From positions 191,707-255,706 of the forward strand of contig NZ_LMKM01000023.1 in assembly GCF_001421515.1 (NCBI RefSeq): a stretch of DNA of 64,000 nucleotides. The letters run 5' to 3'. Both the position numbers and the translations under genes were made by a program. The stretch comes from Pedobacter sp. Leaf216 (GTDB lineage: Bacteria; Bacteroidota; Bacteroidia; Sphingobacteriales; Sphingobacteriaceae). How positions within the stretch are numbered: the stretch's first letter is position 1; the number at the start of each line of letters is the position of its first letter. Under the pieces are notes generated by a model that made no database searches, had not been told where the DNA came from, and saw nothing but the letters and a program-made list of their open reading frames with translations. Below, one piece after another: positions 50,701 through 59,725 of the stretch.

Positions 50701-53165
50701 TTACCGGCAGACAAAAAGTTAAAGAAAAGCCTTGCTGCGCCCACATTGCCAGCTGGCAATTGCCTAAAAAAGGCTAAGGGAGTATAAATAAAGTTTCCTT
50801 TTCCATATTTAGCATATAATGTTGATCCCTGAAGCGGTTCTTCACCGGTATCGTGCATTTCAAAAAGCGGCTCATATTTAGCATCCCATTGATCGGGGAA
50901 ATAAGCTCCGCGCTCCTGCACCCAACCTTTAAAATCATCTGAAGTAATTTTATTAGGAGAATTAAGGAGTTTGTGATTGGGATTTAAGAGTTTAACCTCA
51001 GCGTTTTCTTCAGTTACTCTTTTACCGCTGATGGAGAATGGATAAATGCCGAAATCTTGCAAGGCCATATCCTGAGTGGTATTATATTGCATTACGATAG
51101 TGCCTCCGTTTTCTACATAGCTACGCAGTGCAGTTTGCCAGTTTTTAATTCGTTTTTCGGTATTGATAACCCTCACACCTGTTACCACAGCATCATAACT
51201 TGCCAGTTTTGTTGTATTTAGAATATCTGCTTCGGTTAAAACATCAACCTGTAAACCTGCCTGCCTTAAAAACTCAGGAATCAGATCTCCCGCACCTTCA
51301 ATGTAACCTATTTTTTTGGCCAGCACTTTTACGTCGCCTTTAATTAACCATGTTGTGGCCGGAACAAAATACTGTAATGTTGGCAAATGTGGATATTGAA
51401 TAAGTACTTGCCCCCTCGAATATTCATTTGCTTCTGATGAAAAAACAGCTTCGAGCTTATTTTGACTGGTTTTAATTTTGGCTAAATCTTCAACCGGGAT
51501 TAAGAAATCTTTGGTGGTAATGGTGTTTTCGGCTAGGTTAATGCCTTGAAAAGTCTTCACTATCTGGTTTCCGATCTTGAAACTCACCTTACCATAATTA
51601 ATATTCTTATTGGCTTTTAAGCGGAGACTAACGTTTAACGATTCTTTTTCTTTAGCAAAATAAACAGGTTCGCTAAAACTTAAATCCAGCAGAGGTATAA
51701 TGCGCAACGGCTCTACTACATCACCTTTAACAGGATCTAGCTTTTTATAGGATAAAGGCAATCTGATGTCAAATTTCTCATTTTCTATTTTTAAAGATAC
51801 CAATACATTCAGTGGCGATTGCATTTCGGGCAATCCGATCAGCGTATCGTTTGCTACACTGAAAGTTGCTGTATTTTTAGCTGGTTTGGACAGCCAATAC
51901 GGCTCTGTGGGCGAAGCATCTGCAGGAATCTGTATTTTTCGTTCAATGGTAATCAACGAGTCGTTATCAAGTTTTCGGTTCAAATTATCTGTTTGATTCA
52001 ACCAGTTTACATTTTCTACAGTAATCGGAGTAGCAGACCTCGAAATTAAATTTAAACGGAAATTATAGCCATTACCAGCAATGGCTTCAGGTTGGTTGGT
52101 TACAACTTCACCCATAAAACCTACACAACTTAAAATAATATTGTCAATAGCTACCAGCTTATCTTTTCTCAGAGCTACATCCTGTAATTCGGCAATCTTC
52201 TTTCTCAACATCAATAAACCATGCAAACTCTTATCAGGTTGGTTGTAATTAAAAGATAGCAGGATAATATCAATCAGTTCGTCAATATCGCCAGTTCCTT
52301 TGTCAGACCAGTTAAGACTTAAACCATCAAAAAGAGTTCTTTTTGCAGGCTCGCCCAAAACATTTGTAAAATATTCAGCACGTACACCGGCAACTGATTG
52401 TGTACCTGCTCCCTGACTTTTGTGCAAACTTCTACTTAAACCTGCCAACTCACCATAACCCATCCCCAGCTGTGCATCGTACTGGCCAACTGTGGCTTTT
52501 ATTTGATTTTCGGAAGTAGTATTTACAGAACCAAACCTAAAAGTATTCCATAACAATCTTTTTGGCTGCCAAACGGAAACATACTTGAGCTGATTTGGAA
52601 ACATATCTTTATCGGCCGCAGCTTTAAAAGCTTTTTCGGCTACAACAGCAGATGCAGCATGTTGACCATGACCTGCAGCAGCTGTAGGTGGAAAACGGCA
52701 AATAATTACATCCGGTCTGAATTTTCTAATTACCCATACCACATCTGCTGTAATGCTATCGGCATCCCACTGTTTAAAAGTGTCGTTTGTATTTTTAGAA
52801 AAACCGAAATCAATCGCCCTGGTAAAAAATTGCTGTGCACCATCCAATCTCCGAGCTTCTAAAAGCTCATGCGTTCTGATCAGGCCTAAGGCCGCACCTT
52901 GTTCTGTACCCAAAAGGTTTTGTCCGCCATCACCCCTTGTAAGTGATAGATAACCGGTTTCTACATTTTGCTCATTAATTAACCACGATAGTAAACCTGT
53001 ATTTTCATCATCCGGATGGGCCGCCAGATATAAAACCTTTGGCAAGTGCTTTAAAGTTTTGATTTCTCTATAAATTTCCGAAGATTTTGCCGGGCGCACC
53101 TGTTGGGCAGCACAAAAAATTACCGGAAAGCAAAGTATAATTATTGCGATTAGTTTCTTAAACAT
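50697..53165 (-). CDS. PIG-L family deacetylase, exported, long form
   Basis: 822 residues with a signal peptide (MFKKLIAIIILCFPVIFCAAQ). The N-terminal PIG-L/LmbE domain (~42-260) has AHPDDE (49-54, zinc ligands His50 and Asp53) and GHGQHAASA further on. The C-terminal ~450 residues are beta-rich, followed by a region like a glutamine-amidotransferase fold (VVTGVRVINTEKR…GGTIVMQYNTT). It probably deacetylates an N-acetylated sugar or glycoconjugate outside the inner membrane. It is first in a coupled set with the small membrane protein and SSS symporter. Confidence 0.9.
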   Translation of the reverse strand: MFKKLIAIIILCFPVIFCAAQQVRPAKSSEIYREIKTLKHLPKVLYLAAHPDDENTGLLSWLINEQNVETGYLSLTRGDGGQNLLGTEQGAALGLIRTHELLEARRLDGAQQFFTRAIDFGFSKNTNDTFKQWDADSITADVVWVIRKFRPDVIICRFPPTAAAGHGQHAASAVVAEKAFKAAADKDMFPNQLKYVSVWQPKRLLWNTFRFGSVNTTSENQIKATVGQYDAQLGMGYGELAGLSRSLHKSQGAGTQSVAGVRAEYFTNVLGEPAKRTLFDGLSLNWSDKGTGDIDELIDIILLSFNYNQPDKSLHGLLMLRKKIAELQDVALRKDKLVAIDNIILSCVGFMGEVVTNQPEAIAGNGYNFRLNLISRSATPITVENVNWLNQTDNLNRKLDNDSLITIERKIQIPADASPTEPYWLSKPAKNTATFSVANDTLIGLPEMQSPLNVLVSLKIENEKFDIRLPLSYKKLDPVKGDVVEPLRIIPLLDLSFSEPVYFAKEKESLNVSLRLKANKNINYGKVSFKIGNQIVKTFQGINLAENTITTKDFLIPVEDLAKIKTSQNKLEAVFSSEANEYSRGQVLIQYPHLPTLQYFVPATTWLIKGDVKVLAKKIGYIEGAGDLIPEFLRQAGLQVDVLTEADILNTTKLASYDAVVTGVRVINTEKRIKNWQTALRSYVENGGTIVMQYNTTQDMALQDFGIYPFSISGKRVTEENAEVKLLNPNHKLLNSPNKITSDDFKGWVQERGAYFPDQWDAKYEPLFEMHDTGEEPLQGSTLYAKYGKGNFIYTPLAFFRQLPAGNVGAARLFFNFLSAGK

Positions 53166-53340
53166 AGAATTTGTGTTGCAAAAATCAAATATGCTTAAAA
53201 AGCTTTTACTTTAAGGCCTCGGAAACGAAAAAGGTACAATTTAGTTTGGAATAGGGAGTTTTAGGTATTGAGTTTAATGTTTAAGCTCGTGTAAACATGT
53301 ATTTGTCAGTATAAGCTTATTTAGTTTTTAGAACTCTTTA
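53166..53340. other. Intergenic region upstream of the PIG-L gene
   Basis: 175 bases before the tandem repeats. A 7-of-8 match to the -7 box (CATATTTG on the minus strand) lies near 53190, but no good -33 element was seen. Confidence 0.35.
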
Positions 53341-53776
53341 AATATAAACCCGTGGTCAGTGGCTACACAGACCGTTCTACTTTTTAAAATCAAACTAGAA
53401 ATATTCCTATTTCGGTCTGTGCGGACACAGACCTAGGAATGAAACCTTGCATCCGCATTAAGATTCCCGCATGCGCGAGAATGACGACCGTGTTGAATAT
53501 AAACCCGTGGTCTGTGTCCCCACAGACCGCTCTATTTTTTAAATCAATGCAATAATATTTTTATTTCGGTCTGTGCGGACACAGACCGAGGAAATGAAAC
53601 CTTGCATCCGCATTAAGATTCTTAGATGCGCGAGAATGACGATCGTGTTGAAATATAAATCCGTGGTCTGTATTCCCACAGACCGCTTTATTTTAATATC
53701 AAACTAAAATATTCCTGTTTCGGTCTGCGGGGACACAGACCGGGGAATGAAATCTTATATGCAAACACAAACCGAG
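53341..53776. repeat. Three tandem ~155-bp repeats with paired hairpins
   Basis: Copies begin at 53341, 53496 and 53652 (period 155-156 bp); the third is cut short near 53776. Each has two 20-nt palindromes of form GGTCTGTG-N4-CACAGACC, at 53354 and 53414, 53509 and 53568, and 53665 and 53722, some with single changes. Copies 1 and 2 also carry a GCATGCGCGAGAATGACGA-like REP-style segment. The copies differ at scattered positions, so this is not a recent duplication. Confidence 0.88.
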
Positions 53777-53835
53777 GAAAAATCATTTAATCTTTCGGTA
53801 TTTTTATACTTAATATTGCAGCATAAATTTTACCT

Positions 53836-55173
53836 ATGAATGGCATGGTGCTCATCATTGATGATGAAAAAAAAATCTGCAGTTTACTTTCCAGGATTAT
53901 AGAACTTGAAGGCTTTAAAACCTTGCAAGCAAATACAGGAAAAGATGGACTTAAACTACTAAAAAACAACGATGTAAGCATTGTAATCAGCGATGTAAAA
54001 CTGCCTGATGTTAACGGTGTTGCTTTGGTTAAAGATATTAAAGCCATTAAGCCATATGTAGAAATCATTAACCTTACGGCTTATGGTACAATAGCCGATG
54101 GCGTTTTAGCAATAAAAAACGGAGCTTTCGATTATCTTGTAAAAGGCGACGATAACGATAAAATTATACCGCTTTTGTACAGGGCGATGGATAAATCAAA
54201 TTTACAGCGCAGGGTTTCTGACCTGGAAAATAAAATTGCAAAAAAACATAGCTTCGAAACGATTATTGGTCAGTCAAAAGCATTAAAAGAAGCCATTGAC
54301 CTGGCAAAAAAAGTTAGTGCCACCGATACCACTGTTTTACTATTGGGCGAAACCGGAACAGGTAAAGAAGTTTTTGCACAATCCATTCATTATGAAAGTC
54401 CGCGGGCAGCAAAACCCTTTGTTGCATTAAACTGCAGTGGTTTTAGTCCTGATTTACTGGAAAGCGAACTGTTTGGTTATAAGGCAGGGGCTTTTACAGG
54501 GGCAAATAAAGATAAAAAAGGCTTACTTGAAGAAGCCAACGGCGGAACATTATTATTGGATGAAATCGGTGAAATGAACCTTGATCTCCAGGCCAAATTA
54601 TTACGTGTACTGGAAAGCCAGACTTTTATTAAAGTAGGCGATACGCAAACACAACAGGTAAACGTACGGATTTTAGCAGCAACAAATAAAGATTTAAAGG
54701 CTGATGCCGCTTCTGGGAAATTCCGCTCAGATCTTTATTACCGGCTTTCAGTTTTCACCATCATTTTACCTCCACTGCGTGAGCGAAAATCAGATATACC
54801 TGCATTGGCGAAACACTACTTAAAGGAGTTTGCCGATAAGGTTAACCGCGCTACCCCAAAAATGGATGATAAAATACTTTCCATTTTAAGTGATCATAGC
54901 TGGAAAGGAAATATCCGTGAGCTTAAAAACGTAATTGAGCGTTTAGTCATTTTATCTGATGGAGATCAACTAAGTGCCACTGCGCTTCCTCCCGAATTTT
55001 TTGAATTTGCACCGGTAGCAGACGATTATAACCTACAACAGGTAGAAAAACAGCATATCCAAAAAGTGCTCGTTCATACCAAGGGCAATAAAACAGAAAC
55101 ATCACGATTATTGGGGATAGGCTTAACCACCCTTTACCGTAAAATTGAAGAATACCAGATTAAGGAAATATAG
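53836..55173 (+). CDS. Sigma-54-dependent response regulator (NtrC family)
   Basis: 445 residues: a receiver domain (1-~120) with Asp53 in ISDVKLPD, an AAA+ domain (~143-370) with Walker A GETGTGKE (171-178) and the sigma-54 contact loop GAFTGA (218-223), and a Fis-type helix-turn-helix (~405-445, TSRLLGIGLTTLYRKIEEY). It activates sigma-54 promoters after phosphorylation. No histidine kinase gene is beside it, so the partner is elsewhere. The repeat array ends ~60 bp upstream. Confidence 0.95.
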   Translation: MNGMVLIIDDEKKICSLLSRIIELEGFKTLQANTGKDGLKLLKNNDVSIVISDVKLPDVNGVALVKDIKAIKPYVEIINLTAYGTIADGVLAIKNGAFDYLVKGDDNDKIIPLLYRAMDKSNLQRRVSDLENKIAKKHSFETIIGQSKALKEAIDLAKKVSATDTTVLLLGETGTGKEVFAQSIHYESPRAAKPFVALNCSGFSPDLLESELFGYKAGAFTGANKDKKGLLEEANGGTLLLDEIGEMNLDLQAKLLRVLESQTFIKVGDTQTQQVNVRILAATNKDLKADAASGKFRSDLYYRLSVFTIILPPLRERKSDIPALAKHYLKEFADKVNRATPKMDDKILSILSDHSWKGNIRELKNVIERLVILSDGDQLSATALPPEFFEFAPVADDYNLQQVEKQHIQKVLVHTKGNKTETSRLLGIGLTTLYRKIEEYQIKEI

Positions 55174-55261
55174 GTGAATTGTACTTGTGCTGTCAGAGCT
55201 ACTATCTAGCAGAAACATTTTTAAAGGTGACAAAATTAACTTGCCTTTGAAGCAAATGACG

Positions 55262-55720
55262 TTAAGCACCAAACCTAATCCATTTATCACCTTCGTGGCC
55301 GAAAATGAAAGAACCGGGGTGCAGCATTTCTGCAATATCTTCTACAAGTGCTACCGCATTTTCGGCAGTTTTTTCGCGGTTTACATCATCATTTAATAAA
55401 ATGATGCGGTTGTTTTGTACGGCTTGCCAATCTGTATTTAATGCAGCAGGAACTTCTCTCATTAAATCGGTCAGGGTTTTGCCCGGTTGGTAATAAATGA
55501 TAAAAACAGCACTTAAAATATCAGTTTCTACCATTCCGCCTGCTACTGAGAGTTCTTCTGACAGGAAATAAACCGGATTATTATCTGTATCGAGACAGGC
55601 AACAGGCGTTTTATCCATAAATTTAATCTTGTGCTCCACTAAATCTAAACGTTCCTGTAATTCTTCTTGTTGAGCGGCATCAAGGCCAATAAATAAATCG
55701 TTTAAAAAAGACATCTGCAT
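55262..55720 (-). CDS. Small cytoplasmic protein with BtuF-like C-terminal similarity
   Basis: 152 residues from ATG 55720 (MQMSFLNDLF); a start two codons later is as likely. No signal peptide. The part from ~75 on (IIYYQPGKTLTDLM…WQAVQNNRIILLNDDVNREKTAENAVALVEDIAEMLHPGSF) has the flavour of the C-terminal lobe of iron/cobalamin binding proteins (AV.NGRV…L…LAEILHPE). The N-terminal half does not match. Function unknown. An exact TAnnTTTG box lies ~20 bp upstream. Divergent from the binding lipoprotein, with 40 bp between start codons. Confidence 0.7.
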   Translation of the reverse strand: MQMSFLNDLFIGLDAAQQEELQERLDLVEHKIKFMDKTPVACLDTDNNPVYFLSEELSVAGGMVETDILSAVFIIYYQPGKTLTDLMREVPAALNTDWQAVQNNRIILLNDDVNREKTAENAVALVEDIAEMLHPGSFIFGHEGDKWIRFGA

Positions 55721-55738
55721 TAAATTTATTAATTTGTG

Positions 55739-55746
55739 CAAAAATA
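55739..55746 (-). promoter_or_regulatory. -7 promoter box of the 152-residue protein gene
   Basis: TATTTTTG on the minus strand matches TAnnTTTG exactly, ~20 bp before the ATG at 55720. No perfect -33 element was seen. Confidence 0.35.
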
Positions 55747-55760
55747 ACATTCCTTACCGC

Positions 55761-57392
55761 ATGCGAGGCTCAATTAAGTATATATTTTGGATTTTTTGTT
55801 TAACTATCATCTTTTCCTGCAAGGAAAACACAGCACATAACGACAAAAAAATCTTTAATATTAATCTCGATCAGGGTTTAACTTCTATAGATCCTGCTTT
55901 TGCGCGTAACCAGAACGCCATCTGGATGACGAACCAGATATTTAACGGTTTAGTGCAGATAGATTCTTCATTACAAACCGTTCCATGTATCGCAAAAAGC
56001 TGGCAGATTTCTGAAGACGCACTCACCTACACTTTTAATCTGCGTAATGATATTTACTTTCATAACGACCCTATATTTAAAAACGGTAAGGGAAGAAAAG
56101 TTGTTGCCAGCGACTTTGTATATAGTTTTTATCGCTTAATCGATCCTAAGGTGGCCTCATCTGGTGGATGGATTTTTAGCGATAAGGTAAAAGATGAACA
56201 TAATTTTATTGCTTTAAATGATTCTACATTTCAAATTAAACTGGTGCGCCCTTTCCCACCGTTTATGAGTTTGCTCACTACACAATATTGTTCTGTGGTA
56301 CCGAAAGAAATTGTGGAACATTATGGCAAAGATTTTAGAAGTCACCCGGTGGGCACAGGCCCTTTCAGGTTTAAATATTGGAAAGAAGGTGAGATTTTAG
56401 TCTTACTCAAAAATGACCATTATTTCGAGAAAGACGCCAATGGAAAGCCCTTGCCTTATCTTGATGCCGTAAAAGCCAGCTTTATTACCGATAAACAAAG
56501 TGGATTTATGAGTTTTTTAAAAAAAGACCTGGATTTCTATTACAACGTGGACGGGAGTTATCGAGATGATATTTTAACGAAAAGCGGAAAAATGACTTCA
56601 AAATACAAGGGCAAATTTACGCTCACTAAAAGCCCGTACTTATGCACAGAATATGTAGGGATATTGGTTGATACCAACCTTTCTATTGTTAAAAATTCAC
56701 CACTGCGCTTAAAAAAAATCCGACAGGCGATAAACTATTCAATTGATCGCGATCGACTGATTAAATACCTAAGAAACGGAATCGGTGTTGCAGCAACATC
56801 TGGTTTTATCCCTAAAGGAATGCCTGGTTTCGATAGTGCCGCTGTTCATGGTTATGCTTACAACCCAAAACTTGCCGCTAAACTTTTAGAGGAAGCTGGT
56901 TATCCTGAAGGTAAAGGCCTTGCTGAAGTAAAACTGAATACCACCACTACTTATAAAGATCTCATCGAATTTATTCAGGGCGAACTTACTGCGATTGGCA
57001 TTAAAACTAAAATTGATGTAAGTCCGAGTGCCAGCCTGAGAGATTTAATGTCGAAAAATAATGTGAACTTTTTCCGAGGCTCGTGGCTGGCTGATTATGG
57101 CGATGGCGAAAATTTCCTTTCCATGTTTTACTCAAAAAACAAAGTGCCTAACGGGCCAAACTACACCGCTTTTTACAACAAGGAATTCGATCGGCTCTTT
57201 GAAAAAAGCTATTATGAAACTGATAACGAAAAAAGATTTGAACTTTATCGTAAAATGGATCAGATGGTAATGGATTATTCACCGGTTGTACCATTATTTT
57301 ACGACCAATCTGTGGTGATGCTACAAAATAACATATCTGGTTACTCATTTAACCCTTTAAGTTTGATGATTTTAAAAAGGATTAAAAAGTGA
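55761..57392 (+). CDS. Peptide/nickel-type ABC substrate-binding lipoprotein
   Basis: 543 residues from ATG 55761 (MRGSIKYIFW); the upstream in-frame start is rejected because the signal begins here. The lipobox ends at Cys20 (IIFSCKEN). SBP_bac_5 fold: LDQGLTSIDPAFARNQNAIWMTNQIF, NLRNDIYFHNDP, VVASDFVYSFYRLIDPKVAS, VGTGPFRFKYWKEGEILVLLKNDHYF and RQAINYSIDRDRL. It is of the oligopeptide (OppA/DppA) group. No permease or ATPase gene is adjacent. Confidence 0.92.
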   Translation: MRGSIKYIFWIFCLTIIFSCKENTAHNDKKIFNINLDQGLTSIDPAFARNQNAIWMTNQIFNGLVQIDSSLQTVPCIAKSWQISEDALTYTFNLRNDIYFHNDPIFKNGKGRKVVASDFVYSFYRLIDPKVASSGGWIFSDKVKDEHNFIALNDSTFQIKLVRPFPPFMSLLTTQYCSVVPKEIVEHYGKDFRSHPVGTGPFRFKYWKEGEILVLLKNDHYFEKDANGKPLPYLDAVKASFITDKQSGFMSFLKKDLDFYYNVDGSYRDDILTKSGKMTSKYKGKFTLTKSPYLCTEYVGILVDTNLSIVKNSPLRLKKIRQAINYSIDRDRLIKYLRNGIGVAATSGFIPKGMPGFDSAAVHGYAYNPKLAAKLLEEAGYPEGKGLAEVKLNTTTTYKDLIEFIQGELTAIGIKTKIDVSPSASLRDLMSKNNVNFFRGSWLADYGDGENFLSMFYSKNKVPNGPNYTAFYNKEFDRLFEKSYYETDNEKRFELYRKMDQMVMDYSPVVPLFYDQSVVMLQNNISGYSFNPLSLMILKRIKK

Positions 57393-57556
57393 TAGAAACT
57401 AGGCACCTTAAACGCTAAAGCATTCACAATTGATACCATAAATGCACGTACTAAAAGTGTTATTTTTACCAAAAATTTAAATCACGACAGCACCTCTGGC
57501 TAATACAACTGCTCAGCTATGCGGATGCTCTTGACTGTTTATGTCAGTAAGCAGAT

Positions 57557-59641
57557 TTACTTCTTATCCATCAATTTCCTTTTCAAAAAATCGGCCGTAG
57601 CCTCACTCACCTTTAAGCCATTCGAAAATTTCATCCAGTGGTGGGTATCATCGGGAATGGCCAAAAACTCAAAATCGAATTTTTTATCTTCAAAACGTTT
57701 CGCAAGATCCACACTTTGATTAAATGCCACATTGCGGTCATCATCTGCATGTATAATCAGTGTAGGAGAAGTCCACGTTGCAATATAACTTACCGGCGAT
57801 GATTCTTCGGCTACCTTTGCGGCGAGTTGTGCATCGGGAGCTGCCTTTTTACCTTCCGCATCCTGATTGGAAAATCTATTGTTTACGCCATGAATATCTA
57901 CACCTGCGGCAAATAATTCCGAATCTTTTCCCAATGCCAGTGCAGTTAAGTACCCACCGTAAGAACCGCCATAAATTCCGATTTTGTTTTTATCAACATT
58001 CGCTTGCTGAGCCAGCCATTCGCCTGCTGCTTTAATGTCTTGATATTCTGATGCACCTTGCGCGCCTGCATTTAAAGGTTTGTGAAATTCGTAGCCGTAA
58101 CCTATGCCCAAACGATAATTTACTGAAAGCACTGTAAAACCCATGTTAACCAGATATTGGTTTAAAGCATAATCTATTGAATAATAATCCATCGGATTCC
58201 AGCCTAAAAACATCTGCCTTTGCGGTCCGCCATGTACATAAACAATTGCAGGATGGTTTTTAATCACCTTTTTTGGTGTAAACAATTGTCCGTAAACTGT
58301 TTTTCCATCGGGAGCTTTAAAATTAACATGTTTCGGTGCAACCATTTCTTTAAGCGGAAAATCAGTTGGCAAAAGCGATTCGCCAATCAGATTTAAGCGC
58401 TGTTTATCCCTGATAATTACAGGCAACAATGGTCGTTCGGCAGTAGAACTTAAGCAGAAAACTGTTTTGTTATCCCCGCCAATTACCGGGTAAGCCTCTA
58501 TGCCTTTTCCGGGTGTTAAAATTTGCATATCGGGCTTATCAACCGAAACTTTATAAATATGCCGCCTATCAAGATCATCAGCATTACCTCCCTTATTGGC
58601 CGCAAAAACCAAAGTTTTTTTATCGGCACTTAATTTCACGTTTTCTACAGCAAATTCTCCTGGGGTAAGCAATAAACGGTTGGTTCCATCGGCATTTATA
58701 GCATAAAGATGGGGCCAGCCATCTTCATAAGAAGTAAAAATGATCTTCCCCTCAGCCCACAATAAATTTGCTCCACCATCAACTGAAGGGAAAGAGCCTC
58801 TTAATGTTTCGGGTGCTTTCCAGATTTGTTTTCCAGCTCCGGTAATTACATTAACTGTAAAGATGGCCCAGGGCTGATGCTTTTTTGTTAAAATTGAATC
58901 TGTTTCACCACCTGCACCTGGGGTTCTGATAAAAGCAATATCATTTCCGTCAGGTGACCATACCGGCGCACTATCTTTGGAAAAAGAAGGCAATAACCAT
59001 TGAACCGGACTTTGCTCATCGGTATAAATACCCAGGAAAGCATGATCAGTGCGGTTGGAAATGAACGCTATTTTCTTCCCATCAGGCGACCATTTATAGG
59101 CCCCATTAATCCCTTTTGCATAAAATAAACTTTTCGATGCAGACGTACCATCCAATGTACCAATCATTACCTGACCGGCTTTGGAAAAAAGCACCTGCCC
59201 GCTATTGGGTGAAATTACAGGGTTATCGCCTTCGCCAATGGTAATTAATTTGCCTCCACCGAAAGGAATAGCAAACACCTGTACTTTGGGTGCTATTGCA
59301 GATGAGTTTGCGTTAACCGGGCTCGCATCGCGGCCACCGTGATCTCCACCGCGCACAAATACAATCCATTTTCCATCGGGAGAGATAGATAAACTGCTAA
59401 TTTCCTGCCCGTCATCATCAATGTAACCGGTAATTTTTATTGCTTTATAATCGGGTGCCTCTGCTGTATAAATGTTTCTTTTTCCTTGCTCATTTGCAGC
59501 CCAGGCAATTTTAGCACCTACAGGAGCTGCCACCAATTGTGTTGGAAAAGGATAAGATAAAACAGATTTTAAGCTAAAAGACTGTGCAAATATTTTTGAG
59601 GCTGATAGTAATAGAAAAATTATAAACAGTGATTTTTTCAT
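57557..59641 (-). CDS. S9-family prolyl oligopeptidase, exported
   Basis: 694 residues with a signal peptide (SASKIFAQS). An N-terminal WD/beta-propeller region (~50-400; repeated SPDGKWIVFV, SPDGKKIAFISNR, SPDGNDIAFIR) is followed by an alpha/beta-hydrolase domain with the nucleophile Ser in GGSYGGYLT, acid Asp in HADDDRNVA, and His in DDTHHWMKF. It is an extracytoplasmic aminopeptidase or dipeptidyl-type enzyme acting on short peptides. It lies ~85 bp after the SusD gene, past a terminator. Confidence 0.92.
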   Translation of the reverse strand: MKKSLFIIFLLLSASKIFAQSFSLKSVLSYPFPTQLVAAPVGAKIAWAANEQGKRNIYTAEAPDYKAIKITGYIDDDGQEISSLSISPDGKWIVFVRGGDHGGRDASPVNANSSAIAPKVQVFAIPFGGGKLITIGEGDNPVISPNSGQVLFSKAGQVMIGTLDGTSASKSLFYAKGINGAYKWSPDGKKIAFISNRTDHAFLGIYTDEQSPVQWLLPSFSKDSAPVWSPDGNDIAFIRTPGAGGETDSILTKKHQPWAIFTVNVITGAGKQIWKAPETLRGSFPSVDGGANLLWAEGKIIFTSYEDGWPHLYAINADGTNRLLLTPGEFAVENVKLSADKKTLVFAANKGGNADDLDRRHIYKVSVDKPDMQILTPGKGIEAYPVIGGDNKTVFCLSSTAERPLLPVIIRDKQRLNLIGESLLPTDFPLKEMVAPKHVNFKAPDGKTVYGQLFTPKKVIKNHPAIVYVHGGPQRQMFLGWNPMDYYSIDYALNQYLVNMGFTVLSVNYRLGIGYGYEFHKPLNAGAQGASEYQDIKAAGEWLAQQANVDKNKIGIYGGSYGGYLTALALGKDSELFAAGVDIHGVNNRFSNQDAEGKKAAPDAQLAAKVAEESSPVSYIATWTSPTLIIHADDDRNVAFNQSVDLAKRFEDKKFDFEFLAIPDDTHHWMKFSNGLKVSEATADFLKRKLMDKK

Positions 59642-59672
59642 TGCCGGTGATTTTGAGATAAATTATAAAAAA

Positions 59673-59701
59673 AAGCCCTAACCATTAGATGATTAGGGCT
59701 T
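59673..59701 (-). terminator. Terminator of the second SusC-SusD operon
   Basis: AAGCCCTAA (59673-59681) pairs with TTAGGGCTT (59693-59701), with an 11-nt loop. On the minus strand a run of eight T follows, 25 bp past the SusD stop. The S9 gene lies just downstream, so only read-through would link them. Confidence 0.85.
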
Positions 59702-59725
59702 GAAAAACTATTTTTTATAAGATTG

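Noticed and set aside
53341..53776. CRISPR or rRNA-like repeat region
   Set aside because: Units are ~155 bp and diverged throughout, with hairpins rather than unique spacers; no RNA gene signature.
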